Below the pieces are notes generated by a model that was not told the DNA's origin, searched no databases, and saw nothing but the letters and a program-made list of their open reading frames with translations. Position numbers and translations under genes: made by a program. From positions 10,135,412 to 10,199,411 of the forward strand of contig JADWOT020000010.1 of NCBI GenBank assembly GCA_036345935.2: a stretch of 64,000 nt of DNA. Reading direction: 5' to 3'. Shown piece by piece: positions 22,966 to 35,659 of this stretch. Source of the stretch: Taenia hydatigena. Taxonomy: Eukaryota > Platyhelminthes > Cestoda > Cyclophyllidea > Taeniidae. Position 1 is the stretch's first letter, and each line of letters begins with the position of its first letter.

Positions 22966-23684
22966 GAATGGTACATTTATTTGTTGATTTTCATGATCGT
23001 CTTATTTTGAGCTTATATATTTTACCTTACTTACCAATGACTTCTCTCTCCTATTCTTTGGCGTGATATGCTGTACCTGCGCATCCGTCCGCAGTGACTT
23101 CCATGCACTCACCACACTTTTTATTGCAATCCTCATAAGTACAACTTAGTATTTATTCCAGTGCCATTATTATGTCTTGAAGCAATTTCACCTGTGGGTT
23201 TGAGGCACTAAAGCGTAACTTCAGTGTTTTAACTGTCCAAGAGCTAAAATCTGTGCAATTATCATTCTTAGGGTAATGACCAGTCAAGCATTCGTTTTTT
23301 AAATGCACACCATATTCACTTTAAGATCAAATTTGTGCGTCCCCCAACACCTTGCACAGGCTTGCTGCAACGCGGTCACGTCTTCGGCTTGCCCACCGCG
23401 AACATATGCACTTTCCGCTGCTTAACTCACCACTGCGCTTTGACTGTCCTGATTCGCTTCAACTAATCATAAATATGCTCTAGCAATTTCACCTTTCCAC
23501 CATTCATGATCGCATAGGGCGGAATGGATTTGGGTCTTCTTCGGTTATTTTCGCCATCCCTTGTATGTTGAACCAATGATTTCGGACAAAAATGGTGCAT
23601 AATCAGCCCCACTGGACCCAATCGCATCAAAACAGTCACGTACTTGTCTTACTTTCATATTTATGCCAATATTAAATAACATAA
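22966..23684. other. No recognised content
   Basis: No homology, long frame or RNA gene noticed. Confidence 0.4.
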
Positions 23685-24110
23685 GGGGTAATATGCTCCA
23701 TATCTTACGTCCATCGAGATTTCTTACCTCTGTTCATTCGACGGTGTGGTGTACATGACCGATTCTGCACTGCATTCTTTCGCTGAACGCAGTCTTCCAC
23801 TTGAGTTAAGGCGCCTCATATTCCGCATCACCACCCATGCTGCCACTGGGATGACTCGCCCTCGAATGTCGTTTATCCTGGGCACGGGATCAAAGGAGAC
23901 CGGCGATTTGACGTCTAGGACTGATCATTATGAGCATCTCAGAGCCATCTTCACGAACTCTGCAGAACTACATTGCGAGGTTATGTTAGGTCCACAGTGA
24001 GATTCTCACCTTCAAGTTGGTAAAGAACATTTCGTCTGCACCAACGGGATGGAAGGTTCGTGAACCTGTACGAGGCATTCCAAATAGCGCGTTGCAAATC
24101 GCCAATATCA
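23685..24110 (+). pseudogene. F-box-like protein, copy d, C-terminal fragment
   Basis: Matches codons ~195-325 of the intact gene at 52,032-53,048. It reads SALHSFAERSLPLELRRLIF, then a TRPRMSFILG block. A stop at 23,998-24,000 follows an indel. Homology continues past it through the region for CRLHQ and MAALQI in a shifted frame. The N-terminal F-box half is absent. It is clearly broken. Confidence 0.7.
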
Positions 24111-24740
24111 GCGTGGAAGGAAGCACCCAAGGTCGAAATGTGACAGCAGATTCACCTGCAATATTAGTTGAGCAAAATCTGTCCATTCATGCCCTTCCCC
24201 TATCCCACGCTTTGCTCTGGCACACAGGATTGCATTGTAATAACCTGCTCCATGCTAGACTCCATTTCATTACCCACGTACTTTTTTTGTCGAAATGTCG
24301 ATTTGATGGCCGAATTTTAGCGAGAGGGTGCTACCGAGCACCGTTTGAGCTTCCTTCTCATACTAGAACAGGATTAGTTTTAGAGAGTCTACCTTTTAGC
24401 AGCCATAAGAAAAGCGGCAGATACATTTCAAGTAAACAATTCATTCTCTCGCAGTGTCTTGGACTTTAAAGTTGACTCAATTTTCAATCTGTTTGAGAAC
24501 CCTATGTATGACTTATTTACAAACAGACTAGCTAGTTTTGAAGAATGTACCTACAGTTAGGCAGATTATCTGACTTTGCATTTGGACCACACGATTACAC
24601 CAAAGTCGAGCCGTGATTAGCAATGCTAACATTCTGTCCAGGCAATGTAAATGCAACCCATGTTTTTTGTGGGCAATTTCGATCGTGGACTTCACTGCCT
24701 CGTGAGGTAGCGTCCGCTAAAATTACCATTCGATATGCCT
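24111..24740 (+). repeat. 3' flank of F-box unit, copy d
   Basis: Diverged copy of 53,049-53,600. The clearest matches are at 24,200-24,290 and 24,530-24,620. It is then interrupted until 25,190. Confidence 0.6.
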
Positions 24741-24951
24741 TGACATAGCTTGAGAACCTCTCCATCAAGAAAGTAGCACTGGTGACTGCAGCTGTCGTGT
24801 CTTATCCAGGGCCTCGTTGACAAGTTCCTCAAGTCACTGGCCAGATCCAAGCAGAGAAGTGCAGACCCTATCGAGGCAGCAAGGTGGTCCTTTAATTAGG
24901 TGGGAGCCTGGACTCGGTTTCATCTAGTGCCTTGGATGCGCCTATTCCTCA

Positions 24952-25086
24952 TCACACGCCACCACTTTGTGCTGAAGCCAATTCCACTTTATAAAAGTAA
25001 GAGTCGCAGTCGTATGGTATTGAATTATGCAAGATTGTTAGTGTGAGCTAAGAGTAGGAGACATGAAAATACATTCAACAAATGCT
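24952..25086 (+). repeat. Module H, second copy
   Basis: Direct copy of 7,801-7,945. It lies inside the interruption (24,741-25,189) of F-box unit copy d, so H arrived there or the unit was rebuilt around it. Confidence 0.75.
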
Positions 25087-25189
25087 GTCAATGTGCCAGT
25101 GTTAGGGTGGTTTGCGAACTTGATGGGCAAACACGGAGTTGAGTGATTGGCAAATAGTGAATTCGAAATTGTCAGGATCGGCGAAATTC

Positions 25190-25800
25190 CTGGTAAGCTA
25201 CGTGGCACACAACGCAATTAACCGCAAATTGCAGTAACTAATCAAAACAACCATTTTAAATGGCATATGATAATTTAATGGCTTTGTGCGAATGCACTGG
25301 ACATTTGGATTGGCGACAGGTGAATTAAGGCTACTGTTGGCTTAGCTCTCGCATTCACTGCAGAACGCACGAAATTACCGTATTCCTCACAATAACTTCG
25401 ACTTGATTTTCCCAACCACTTACCAAGTAGTCAAAGCTGGTCTGCTTAGAGCTGGGGTAAACTGCGCTGATATCTTACAAGATGCTGAGCTCCACCACAT
25501 TCAGACAATTTACCTTATCAAGTAACAGTCCTTTCCCCATTTGCGATCTATTACACCCGATGGTCATTTCTATGAAGGCAGATCAGGGCCACAAATATTC
25601 CCCTGGGATATTTCGACTCTTAGAGAGTGAAAAAAGCCATATACACCTTTTAATGCCTTGAACCTACAGCTGAGATCGCCTCTAGACTCATTGGTAGGAC
25701 TGCAATAAAAACTGCGTTTCATTCTTGGGGATCGCAATACAAAATTTGGTGAGTGTGTGTTAGTTAATGTTGACGGATAGGCAGGTACAACTTCACACGA
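25190..25800 (+). repeat. F-box unit tail, copy d
   Basis: Diverged direct copy of 53,630-54,130 and of 1-300. It continues the 3' flank of copy d after the module H interruption. Confidence 0.65.
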
Positions 25801-25809
25801 CAAGAAAAT

Positions 25810-25995
25810 GAGACAAAAGTCATTGATAAGTAAGGTAAGAATACAAGCTCGGAATAAGACAATTATGAAATTTGCGGATAAGTATGCGATGCATGCGCTG
25901 CTTGCTTAACTCCACTCCACGCCAATGCGCAACGCCGTTGTAGGCAGACTGCTTGCTGTGCAATTACCCGCTACCTTCGACGCTGTTAGTGACCA
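25810..25995 (-). repeat. Module L, inverted copy
   Basis: Direct match to 56,870-57,050 and therefore inverted relative to 45.27-45.46k. Shared block: GACTGCTTGCTGTG. Confidence 0.6.
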
Positions 25996-25999
25996 ATTT

Positions 26000-26225
26000 T
26001 GCAGGATGCATTGAGGTTTTCTTTACGATCCACCAGTATTCCTCTTGGACTATTTGCATATTAAAAAAGTTGAGCTGCCATGACTCAAACAATGTGGCTG
26101 CGCACTGCCTCCCTCAAGTAGGTCCATGATGTGGCAATGAGAGACATTAAAGCAAGAGACACAATTGTTGACAGAGGTGATTTAGTCCCACGCAACGACT
26201 TAGTTCGTCTAGTCGGTTATGCAGT
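26000..26225 (+). repeat. Module I, second copy
   Basis: Direct copy of 8,531-8,765 with small indels. It ends at TTATGCAG, next to the hairpin at 26,239. Confidence 0.75.
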
Positions 26226-26238
26226 AAGTCTCTAAATA

Positions 26239-26284
26239 GCCTGCATAAAACAAACGCTAGGTGTTAACTAGCGTTTTCGCAGGC
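26239..26284. other. Hairpin at the I/E module junction
   Basis: AAACGCTAG (26,252-26,260) pairs perfectly with CTAGCGTTT (26,268-26,276) around a 7-base loop. An outer GCCTGC / GCAGGC pair (26,239-26,244 and 26,279-26,284) extends it. It fills the gap between module I and module E. Confidence 0.65.
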
Positions 26285-26640
26285 AGCCACGGAGAACAAC
26301 GTGCCCGTTCATGAAGCTTGTTGTGACACGAAGATGCGTGCGTCTAACAAATTCACTTGACCTCAGTCTAGAGATCGCAGAGTTTATCTGCTACGACATT
26401 AGCTTTAATCTACACGCGTTTCAACAAACAAAGATGCTTATTTCTGCGCCTTGTCATCCAAAGCATCGGGACTTACCTCAGAACGAGGCATAGATCATTG
26501 AGTGGTTTGCAATGCGTGGCGACTTGATTAAGCCACTTCTTCGTGATTACGGAAGGACAAATGCAGACAGAGCACCCTTCGCCCCACTCCCACTCCCATT
26601 GCCACAAGATCACTGCGGATGATGTAGGGTGAAAATGATA
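26281..26640 (+). repeat. Module E
   Basis: Direct copy of 46,143-46,500 and inverted copy of 55,838-56,193. More diverged relatives lie at 44.33-44.56k and 57.76-58.00k. On minus, GTAAGT (splice-donor-like) is preserved at 26,471-26,476 and at the corresponding place near 56,000 on plus. Its use is unproven. Confidence 0.7.
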
Positions 26641-26929
26641 TCAACTTAATAAATTTTGTGTTCACATTTTGGATAGTGAGATCGCTGGTTAAGGCAACCG
26701 ACAGCTGTTGGCATGCTTGCCGCTGCAACCAAAATTAGGGAGTAGATCAGCGGAATAGTGTCGACCCTCACTGCTACTGTAAGCATGCTGAAATTAATTC
26801 GAAGTTTATTGTTATCTGTTTGGTTATTTTCCCACTTTCAATATTCGCGCCAATTTGCTTTCCAAAGTGAATAAATTGACATTGAAAACAGCTTATCCAC
26901 GATTAATGGCTGAAAGGAAAAAACACACT

Positions 26930-27330
26930 GTGGGGTAAAGTGTGATTGCAGAATGTAACGAGACAATCGTCTTACTCGTTGTATAGGTAATGTAAGCTTC
27001 TCCTGTGTCGGTCGATATGAATGCACCTTTAAACGAATCAGGAATAAAAGTGCTGCTTCCTCTTCCATTACTAACCATAACCACACTTCATTTCCTGAGG
27101 AGTAAGCACCTCGATGCCATGCGATAGAGCACTGCACATCTTAAACGGTGAAACAGGGACCGTCGATCAGTTATGTGGTGGCTGCAACGAGTCGTCAGAA
27201 GAGAGAGGAAAATTCAGCATCCGATCAAATGTCAGTGGAGTTCACGTGAGCTGTGACAGGATCAGCATCGACAACTTGTACAGCACTTCCGAACTCAAGT
27301 CCAGGTCACCGTAGTGATTGCGGTAGGCTT
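26930..27330 (+). repeat. Module D, third copy
   Basis: Diverged direct copy of 4,440-4,860. The SVDMNA segment is readable near 27,010-27,050, but later stops and shifts break the frame. Confidence 0.65.
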
Positions 27331-27519
27331 TTCCACGTCCTGCAACCTGCGATGACACAAATAACAAAGCAAACCCACTGATCGCCAAGTTCAAAGCGAA
27401 AAACACTTGATATGAGGTTGCAGCGCATTTGCGATCTCATTATTAGTTGTCGGAATGTTTTTATGCAGCCACCATAGCACATATTCGTTGTCGTCCTACG
27501 TCTTTCTACTTTGTTTGGC

Positions 27520-27870
27520 CACTTGCATTAGCAATCAACGAACTATTGTTAGCGTTGGTTTGGCTCCTGCGTGCATCGGATCAGAATCACCGCATCCATC
27601 ACGGTGATTTCGACTTGATTTCTCAACTTCTTAATCAGTAGTTAATGCTGGCCTGCTTAGCATGCGCATAAATGGCGCTGACATCATAAAAGAGAAGGCA
27701 GTTACGTTTCTTGCTCCAAAATCCAATTATAATTGCCATTCCGTTTTAATTTCCTTTTGCCTCTTTTTAGTGGGTAGTTAATTTACTGTTACCTGTTGTG
27801 CGATGACAATGTGGGCGTTTCGGTTGATTTACTTCCCTGCTAATTTTGATGAGCATGAAAAATGGAAAAT
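27520..27870. repeat. F-box unit fragments in opposite orientations
   Basis: 27,520-27,700 is a plus-oriented tail fragment (like 53.78-53.92k). 27,710-27,870 is a minus-oriented 5' flank fragment (like 30.69-30.86k and 3.54-3.78k). The two abut within about 10 bases. Confidence 0.6.
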
Positions 27871-30100
27871 AAGGTGCAAATGCAACTATTTTCCTTGTAG
27901 TTCGACTATGCGGAGACCCAGATGCAAAAGTCCGGCAGCGCGTTGCGTGCAAATTCAAATGTCGATGTCACCATCCACTAAGCAAAAAGCTAACGAATTT
28001 GCTGCACCGAGATTCGGCGTCACTATAGCTTAGAGTAGACACATTTCGTCCAAAGTCTTTATGTGTTTTGGCGATTTCAAACAAAACCTTCATTTATGGA
28101 CCTGCGTGCACTACTAAAGCGACCGGATGGGCACAAAGGAATCTTATTCAGTCACAACAATGCGTTTGCCTGCAGTCATGGCAAACCTGAAATTAATGGG
28201 CACTACACAGTTTAATAACCCAGAGCTACTCAAGCAGGTTAGTCGTTGGAAATGAGGAACCCTTTTATCTTTTGAGGACCAAGAATGTGCAGCTTCTCAT
28301 TGCAACAGACTCAGGCACACCCAACGCAGCAGATGAACTCAAGTCCATACTCCCGTTGACAGGAGAGGCCACAATACTATTTTAGTAGGGTTTGTAAAGA
28401 GAGATAAACGCGCAACCCGGTCGAAGCATAGGTAATGGCATGAGAAATTTGGTAACTGTGAGACCGTGTCGAATGAGATGGTGCGCTCGCTCTTATCAAT
28501 CTCTTCCATAGTAGAGGAGTAGTCCGCATTCTGCCACTATCAAATGTAGGAACAACTACAGCCCTATAAGTAGCAAAATGGCACTAAATGCTTGCTCCGT
28601 CGACAATGGAAGAAGGCGAAGTGAGACCACACTACATTATCAAGTTTTCTTCCTTGAGGTACATTGGTCTCCTTGCACATTAATATTGCACAAAATAGCA
28701 AGACATACAGCAAAGCGCTTGCAGCGTTTTACAAGGAATCGCTTGAAATGTTATCGTACGAACTTGTATACGCAAAATGCAAGTTTCCTAACCATGAAAT
28801 TAATCTTCTGCTCAAACGAATTTGCTGTAATAAAACGCAAAATTATAAACGAGATTAACAATGATGAGACTTATTACCAAGAAAGCAAGCACCAAAAAAT
28901 ATATGTGTAGCAAATGCTGTAGATACTTCGCCATTTGGAGCACCTCAGTGTGCAAATATCTGAGCAAAGTCCATCCACTCTTTACGGCCGTAATGCCCAA
29001 GCCGCAGAGGCTGATCTCCGGGCCATGCCAGCTGCCTGATTTTAGTGTCATGGCAAAGCTATTCCTTCTCGGTCATGAAGTAGAAATTTGGTGAACATAA
29101 GGGATATATAATGAGGAGGATGATGGTGATGAGAGTGTGGTTGCGGATGGCTGCGATCTACTTGTTTTGGCAAAGTGCCAATGTGTGGCAGCTGCTCCAA
29201 TAGCAATGCGACTGACTTACGCGATGGTTCCACTCATCAAAAGCGCATCCACTATCAGGATGAGGTCCTACGTTTCGCTTTCACTTATCTCATAGAATGT
29301 CATCATATGATCAGCCATATTATTTGTCCTGTACGTTAAAATATCCTCTCACTTATCTGTTTCGAGTTCATTGTCAGATCCCTGATAACCTGGAATGATT
29401 TTACCACTAATGCAACACCGCCCTTGACTCAACAGAGGTGACGAATTGATCCACCAATGGGTTGAAAGTTGCCAAAGTGCCTTCGCTGAACGCAATCCCA
29501 TGGAACACTTCACCAGCCACACTTAGGTCAACAAGTGCCTTAACGTTTACTCTTCGCCTTTTTTAAAAGTGACCATAGGTAAGACATTACGTCTGCACAG
29601 ATAACGTTGCACTGTCATCGTGCCCTAGATCAATATCCTTTATTCCCGTCATGGGTTAGTACGCCAGATGAAGCGATGAGACTGTTTAGTCAGAAGACAA
29701 ACAGCAGCAATTCTACTGTCCACCACTTTTCTAGGAGCCACGCCTGTTTGATTTCTTCTCCGCCAACAGGTACGACACGGCAATGCCTTTATACATGCAA
29801 GTGAATTGGTAATCATCCAGAAATCCAACTTTATTGTGTTTCCTCGCATGAACTGTACCTCATGCAGTTTTACATTTACTGATAACGGAATTTATTCTTC
29901 GGAGTTGTTTGCCGTAATCGTTCGTTTGGGGGCACCACAATGAGCATAGCAACTATCCTCGCTCTCCCAATCACCTAGGAATATTCCTGAATGCTCAAGT
30001 TGTTAGTAAGCCTTGAGTAAATCTTTTCACCAACATTGTCATATTAGTTCAACTTCCATTGTAGACCCTTATTAATGGTCTTCATTGTAATACTAAGGTG
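27871..30100. other. Unassigned region
   Basis: No copy elsewhere in the window. Frames of 60-110 codons (e.g. 28,578-28,910 plus; 28,861-29,094 plus) show no recognisable domain. A degenerate GAGGAT/GATGGT-rich stretch occurs at about 29,113-29,140. No RNA gene noticed. Confidence 0.4.
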
Positions 30101-30106
30101 TAGCTC

Positions 30107-30470
30107 TCACTGCAGACCCGCCATACCATCGCAATACAATTCTGCCAAGCCAGTATAGAGTAGCCATGAGAAGCTCAAAACGATCACCTTGTGCGTCAAA
30201 ACCTCTGTCTCTTGCGATTCTGAGCCCAAGATTAATTGCATTGGAAACCGAGTGTCCCTAATTTCAGCAAGATTGCTGATGCGGAATATGAGGCGAATAA
30301 TTCCAAGTATGAGACTTCGCCCAACGTGGCATTGCAGTGCGGAATCGATCATGCGCACCACATCGTCGAACTCACAGAGCATATTCCCTTCCATGTTCTC
30401 TTCAGTAACACAAATATGAATGTGAGGCAAGCAAGTGACTGTTTCAATACAACCACGTAAATCGTGCTGC
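30107..30470 (-). pseudogene. F-box-like protein, copy e, internal/C-terminal fragment
   Basis: The minus frame reads MPHIHI, then MIDSALQCHVGRSLILGIIR and LIFRIS, matching codons ~168-290 of the intact gene. About 17 codons are missing between the HI-x-x-x-E and FDDVV segments, yet the frame is kept. Immediately upstream (about 30,475) the homology jumps to the 5' flank, so the first half including the F-box was lost in one deletion. It cannot encode the complete protein. Confidence 0.65.
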
Positions 30471-30479
30471 TCGCAGGTA

Positions 30480-30900
30480 TATTATGTGGATCCCGAATTT
30501 GACTTGGGATGCATTCGCTACTAGCAGGGTTCGCATGAGTAAAACCCATGGCGTTTGCTTAATTTGAGTGAATCGTTGTTTTAAGGCAAGCGTTTAGTAT
30601 GGCCTTGCTACTGACTGCAAAATCTGCCAGGCTCACTTCAGCCAATTGCTCAGTGTACTTTTGCCAACAAACGAATTTACCCGGCACCGTAACGCGTCTC
30701 GCTCTACTATTAAATGGCAGTTATTATTCCATGTGGATTTCCTTTTATCGCACTTTAAGCAGTAGGTTAATCATCCTTACAAGCTGCACGATGGCAATGC
30801 AGAGGTATTCGATTGATTTCTCACTTTCATCTTAATTCTTACTTTCTAACAATTTAACTAGCTTAAACGCATTTTGAAATGCTCTGCCAATGTTGATGGG
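30480..30900 (-). repeat. 5' flank of F-box unit, copy e
   Basis: Matches 3,380-3,780 and 21,490-21,890 in the same orientation. The upstream reading with LADFAV (LADCAV in other copies) is still visible on minus near 30,620. Confidence 0.65.
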
Positions 30901-31887
30901 TAGCAACACCGTTCCCATAATTAGCAATATCTTACCTCGCCCTTCTCTTTGTGTCAGTTAAAGTGGCTTTTCCTCAACACCTGTCTGTAGATAAATAACC
31001 ACCGTAATTGACGAGGCAAGGACAAGGACTAGCATCACCAGCATTGCATCAACTAAACCAGCATAGGAAGCAGGGATTCACAGTGGCTTCAAACATTCTG
31101 TGATGCGTTGTCAGAATTCCGCACTTATGTCATTACCTTGTCAAAGCTCATGGCAGTCATTTTAAAGCGTTCTTCGTGGCCCATTGTTCTCACCCGTCAA
31201 AATTAACAGAACAGCCAAAAGGATATTGCAGCAATTTTATTGTCGGGAGGGAAGAGTTAAGTTAAAAGTGAGAAACCAAAACAACATCTCCATTGACTCG
31301 TTGGCGAGAAGCCCAATCTAGACACTTTGGACTGACTGTTTTCATGGCTACAAAAATCGGCCACAAGGTGTGCAGACTGATCACAGCAGTAGCTATTTTG
31401 GTTCGGTCCCAACAATTTATCTGTAGTTTAGTAGAAGAATCTTCACAAAGTGCAGTGCCCGCGTTTAACCATGAGCTTGACCACTGCAGTGCAATTATTG
31501 CGATCACGACATTTAAATTTACAGGCAGCATGATGCCAGTCTTCCACAAATGTGGACAGAGCTTATCAGGAGCTAACAATGAAACTTAAGATGTGCTTCA
31601 TTATTTGCTGCTACTATGCACGACGCTGGAGAAAGCAAAACGCGCCTCAGCATCCGACCGCCTTTTTTTGTCTAACTTTCCACTCTTTCAACCGAGAATA
31701 TTATCTCCTCTCCAGTGAGCACTTTGGTTTGGCTCGTGATTGACACTATTTCTGCCTGAGTGCAAAATAAAGCACCAATAAATGCATGCATCCCTTAGCG
31801 TGGTACTCTTTGCCATTTTCTCCTCCCATCATCAAATTTCGTCATGTTCAAATTTAGAGACACCAACGATGCTAACTTTAATCTCGA
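30901..31887. other. Unassigned region
   Basis: No homology inside the window. Overlapping frames of about 100 codons on both strands at 31,262-31,589 are mutual shadows without a recognisable domain. Confidence 0.35.
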
Positions 31888-32529
31888 TTGTGAGGAAGTA
31901 GAATGCTTCCTCGCCAGTGAATCAAAACATGCTGTTTAATTGCATAGAAGCTGCCAATGCAGTGACAGCTTTCGCCCTGGCAATGATTGTTTCTGTGTGC
32001 ACATAATCGCTTCGCATCATGACGCACCACCCACTGGTGATGTGTGCAGTCAAAGTTAATGGAAATCTGCTTCTGCTCACGTACATTTTTATTGCACTGT
32101 GTCAGCAGATCATGTACGCAATCATTCTATCACACGGCCATCAATTTACTATCCTGCTGGCAACACTACTTCCAATTTACTACGATTATACAGGCGAACT
32201 GAGGCGTCCTGCGAATGACGATGCGAAATGGGATCGGCAGGGACGGTGCCACTGGTACACCCATATCAAATGGCTACCGATTTCTGCATCCTGCACAATG
32301 CAACATTAGATCAACACGAAGATTATTGACACGCGAATCCATTCCAAATGCACCAAATTTCGTCAAAACATTCAAGTTGGACTTCCTTGCCTGTTGAAAT
32401 AATTTATAGATTTGAAGAAGAAGGAAGTAGTGAACGTGGGGCCATCAGGTGTAATCGTCTATACAACAAGAATTATTTTGTTTGGATGGAATGCAACCCA
32501 GGCGAAGGGACCAACAGTCAGTCTAATTA

Positions 32530-33130
32530 AGACACACTCTTTACAAAGAGAATGAGCTGCATGCTCAAAAGAGACAAGCAGATGTTCAAAAGCCATTCCT
32601 ACGTGCTTCTGAGCATCTGATTGGATAGCTGCGGTGGTCACGTTGGTATTAATGTGGGTGTAACAAGAGTCATACCACCAAACAATTCAACTGCGTTTGC
32701 GTGACGAATTCTACGGTGTCGCTCTATCCTGTCCTGGTGCTTCTTATTGGCATCATCACCACCAATACCGACTATGAGTGAATTCGCCCTTCATTGTTGC
32801 TTATTCAGATCACGATTTTGGACCAAATCGAAGTGCCGACTGCTGAGTGCGATCACCGTCAATGAAGTCGCAGAATTTGATTACCGACTGAATTAGTGCT
32901 CTCTAACATGGCTTGTTTCTCGAAGATGAAATGACCTTATTCATGGCTTCTAACCAGCCTGATGTTGGGGTGCTTTCACATTCCAACATGCCACGGTGAC
33001 TGTGCACTTACTAGCACCAACGTTAGGCTTTGTTCGAATTCAGTAACCACTTCAATCCAGCATCGCGTCAACGTCATTTCCCTTCGCCAACCAAAGACAG
33101 GATAGCATTCACAAATGCGGTAGAATGTGC
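32530..33130 (-). repeat. Module N, third copy
   Basis: Inverted copy of 15,255-15,870. The minus frame 32,459-32,641 keeps QSDAQKHVGMAFEHLL and RLTVGPFA and runs on for 13 further codons. Confidence 0.65.
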
Positions 33131-33189
33131 TTCTCCTCCACAGTCCATTTTCCTGTCACACCAAAATGCGGCTCTAACTTCCGAACCGA

Positions 33190-34150
33190 CAGCACACCAG
33201 GCTTGAACTTCATTATTTCAACTTCTAATGCTACTCCTACACATTTTGGCGACCAGCCGGTTGTAGCATATGCGAATCCACTTACTGAGGGTGATTTGTC
33301 ATCGAGTCAAAAGTTTTTGCCACGCTGGATTTCAGAACCGGCTTGTGTCTAACACAGTTTCACTTTCAGACTGGAATAGATGTATTTAGTTAACTAACCT
33401 CCTGCACCATTGGGGCAACTATATTCTTCAACGTAGGCTAGTCATTGCAACCAGATCCACACTCGTTAGATGTCTAATGACTTGCCTTGCAATGGTGCCA
33501 GAACGCTCCATTACCATGTTGATGTGCCAACGAAATGCAGGGTAGTAGCCTCATTTGCAGTAAAATGTGCTTCTTCTCCGCATTCCATTCTCCTGCTACA
33601 CAAACAAAGCTGCTCTAGCTGATCCCTGTTGGCAGCATTTGAGTAGTATAAGGCAGTCATTTCAAATAACGCACTTATAATCGGTCAACATCAAAAGGTG
33701 TGTAGATGGAGGGCACCAAGTGTAAGTGAATGCATTATTTGATGTTGTCAAGGCGTGTCTTTTGAAGTGCAAGTTTTGCACCAATGCGCCTCACTTCCGT
33801 GTAACTTATGCAGACTTGTAACTTTACCAAAGGTAGCGATAGCGGATTTTGAAGGAAATGTGTAACACTGGCTGCTCTGCTTCTGTCATGGTGTGAATTC
33901 GAGTGAGCTACTGCGATTGCTGCAATTGACCACCCACGCCGAGTTTGCCATCCTCATGATTGGTCAAGCTGCTGCATAATTACAACATCATCATTCAAAT
34001 CCTGAGTTGGCTGCACGCTTTCACTGCATTTTCACTGTCAAACACGATTGAAGGTTTGTGGTAAGCAAGCTCGCGAAACGACAATGGAAGCATTTATAAT
34101 GGCGTAAGAAACTGTTCACTGAGGTGACAACGGTTTCTCCATTCATATTT
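33190..34150 (+). repeat. Module F, plus copy
   Basis: Inverted to 11,660-12,650, direct to 38,080-39,450. The conserved frame is readable in pieces (FDVVKACLLKCKF) but has a stop after the HQV position. Confidence 0.7.
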
Positions 34151-34544
34151 GCAGCCCACTACCACTCACGACAAATCCTTTCCATGTAAGCATTTCTATT
34201 GCTCTCAAGACATTCTCTTCGCGCAAACAATGAAGGGAGGAGGCGACCATACCTTGATGATTGGAGGCAGCTTATTTCCTGAGTGGCAGCACTCACAGCA
34301 GTGAAAGGTCCTCTCTAATCTCATCATGATGAGGCATTTTATTCATACTCAATTCATGTCCAAGCTGCGAAATGAGCAGCTATGATGTATGGATTTTCGT
34401 GACGCTGGCTACCAATCACAGAAGTCTTAGAGCATTAAAACAATAAAGTCAGTGCATTTTAATTTCTGATGGTCATAAAGAACTGCGTCTTCTAAGTCAT
34501 TTTCAGTGTTGCAAATGCTGCGTAGGATTTAGTTTCAGCTTGAC

Positions 34545-35045
34545 CATGCATCATTTTGTTCTTCTGTTGACAGACGAACAGTAATCTTAACTGACGTTTC
34601 GAATGTAAAAATAATATTCCTAGATGTTATAAATTTGGTGATCGCATGAGGTGCAAGGCGTAGCCAAACGGATTTCGGACCACAACACCAGTTGACTTAG
34701 CGTGTGAGCAACTGAAGATGTCCCTTGTGAAATTGTACAGATAAAGTGTAATGGAAGGGCAGATTTGTGATGCGAAGGCCGAGTGCTTAGACGATGGACT
34801 AGAAATTACTTGGGGTCTACCCGTGCAGGTTCACATCTTGCTCGCGACGTCAAATCATCGCTTTACCCACATTCTCGCCTGCCTATCTTCGCCACCATCT
34901 ATTATCGCTCGCCCGCACTAGCGTAGGGCAATGCTTAGGCGTCAACTTGACAATAGGCAACAGCACAGTAGTCTGCTGTGTTCGGCCAGCGTTAGGCAGA
35001 AGACAACTTCTTAATTCTTGCCCACTACAGACGATCGCTGAACCC
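34545..35045 (-). repeat. Module G, inverted copy
   Basis: Inverted copy of 10,865-11,330 and 62,350-62,868, bounded outward by the pol-upstream stretch. Confidence 0.7.
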
Positions 35046-35239
35046 CAATTGCAGCCTTTACAATCTACAATCCAATCTGGTTTGTCAAATACTCTTCCGA
35101 AATAGACTTTTTCATCGGTGTGTGCATGTGCATTTCTGCAACTAAAGTCGATGTGATACCCTAATTTGGTATGATCACCACCTTGGCATTGTGCTCAAGT
35201 CATCCGCATGCATTCTTTTTCTCAGCAAGTGATGGGGAT

Positions 35240-35650
35240 CTCCGTGCCCTATTGCTCACAAATAAGTTAATAACAAACTGGCAATTGAAGGGTCTTTTTC
35301 ATATGAACAACTGATTTAAGGGATTGCACAAAGTTGGCGCAAGTGTTGGTGGACTTAACGAAGAAGTCTGCAGATGCAGTGAAACGTTCATGACTGGATG
35401 GATCCCGTAACATTCTGCATATTTTTAAGCAAAAGCAGACGAGCAGAAGGTCTATTACAGCCATAGCATTAAGCAAGTTATAACAGTAAACAGCGCTACT
35501 AGAACTGAGCTGGAGGACAGGCTCCGAGTGGTTTGGAATACAGATTTCCTGCGTACCATCAAAGCCGTCTCAAATCTTGCTGAAGGCACCTATAGCAGCC
35601 AAAATGGAATTGAGGTCAATGCAGCTGTTTCGTGCAGATGGAAGGCGTTG
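35240..35650 (+). repeat. Pol-upstream stretch, right copy
   Basis: Inverted copy of 10,190-10,620. It runs straight into the Gypsy-like pol remnant and is probably its 5' continuation. I could not identify protease or gag motifs in it. Confidence 0.55.
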
Positions 35651-35659
35651 GTGACATTG

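Noticed and set aside
28578..29094. Overlapping frames with Cys-rich stretches (CSKCCRYF) as a zinc-finger gene
   Set aside because: Cys and His spacing does not fit C2H2, RING or similar fingers, and the frames overlap each other on both strands.
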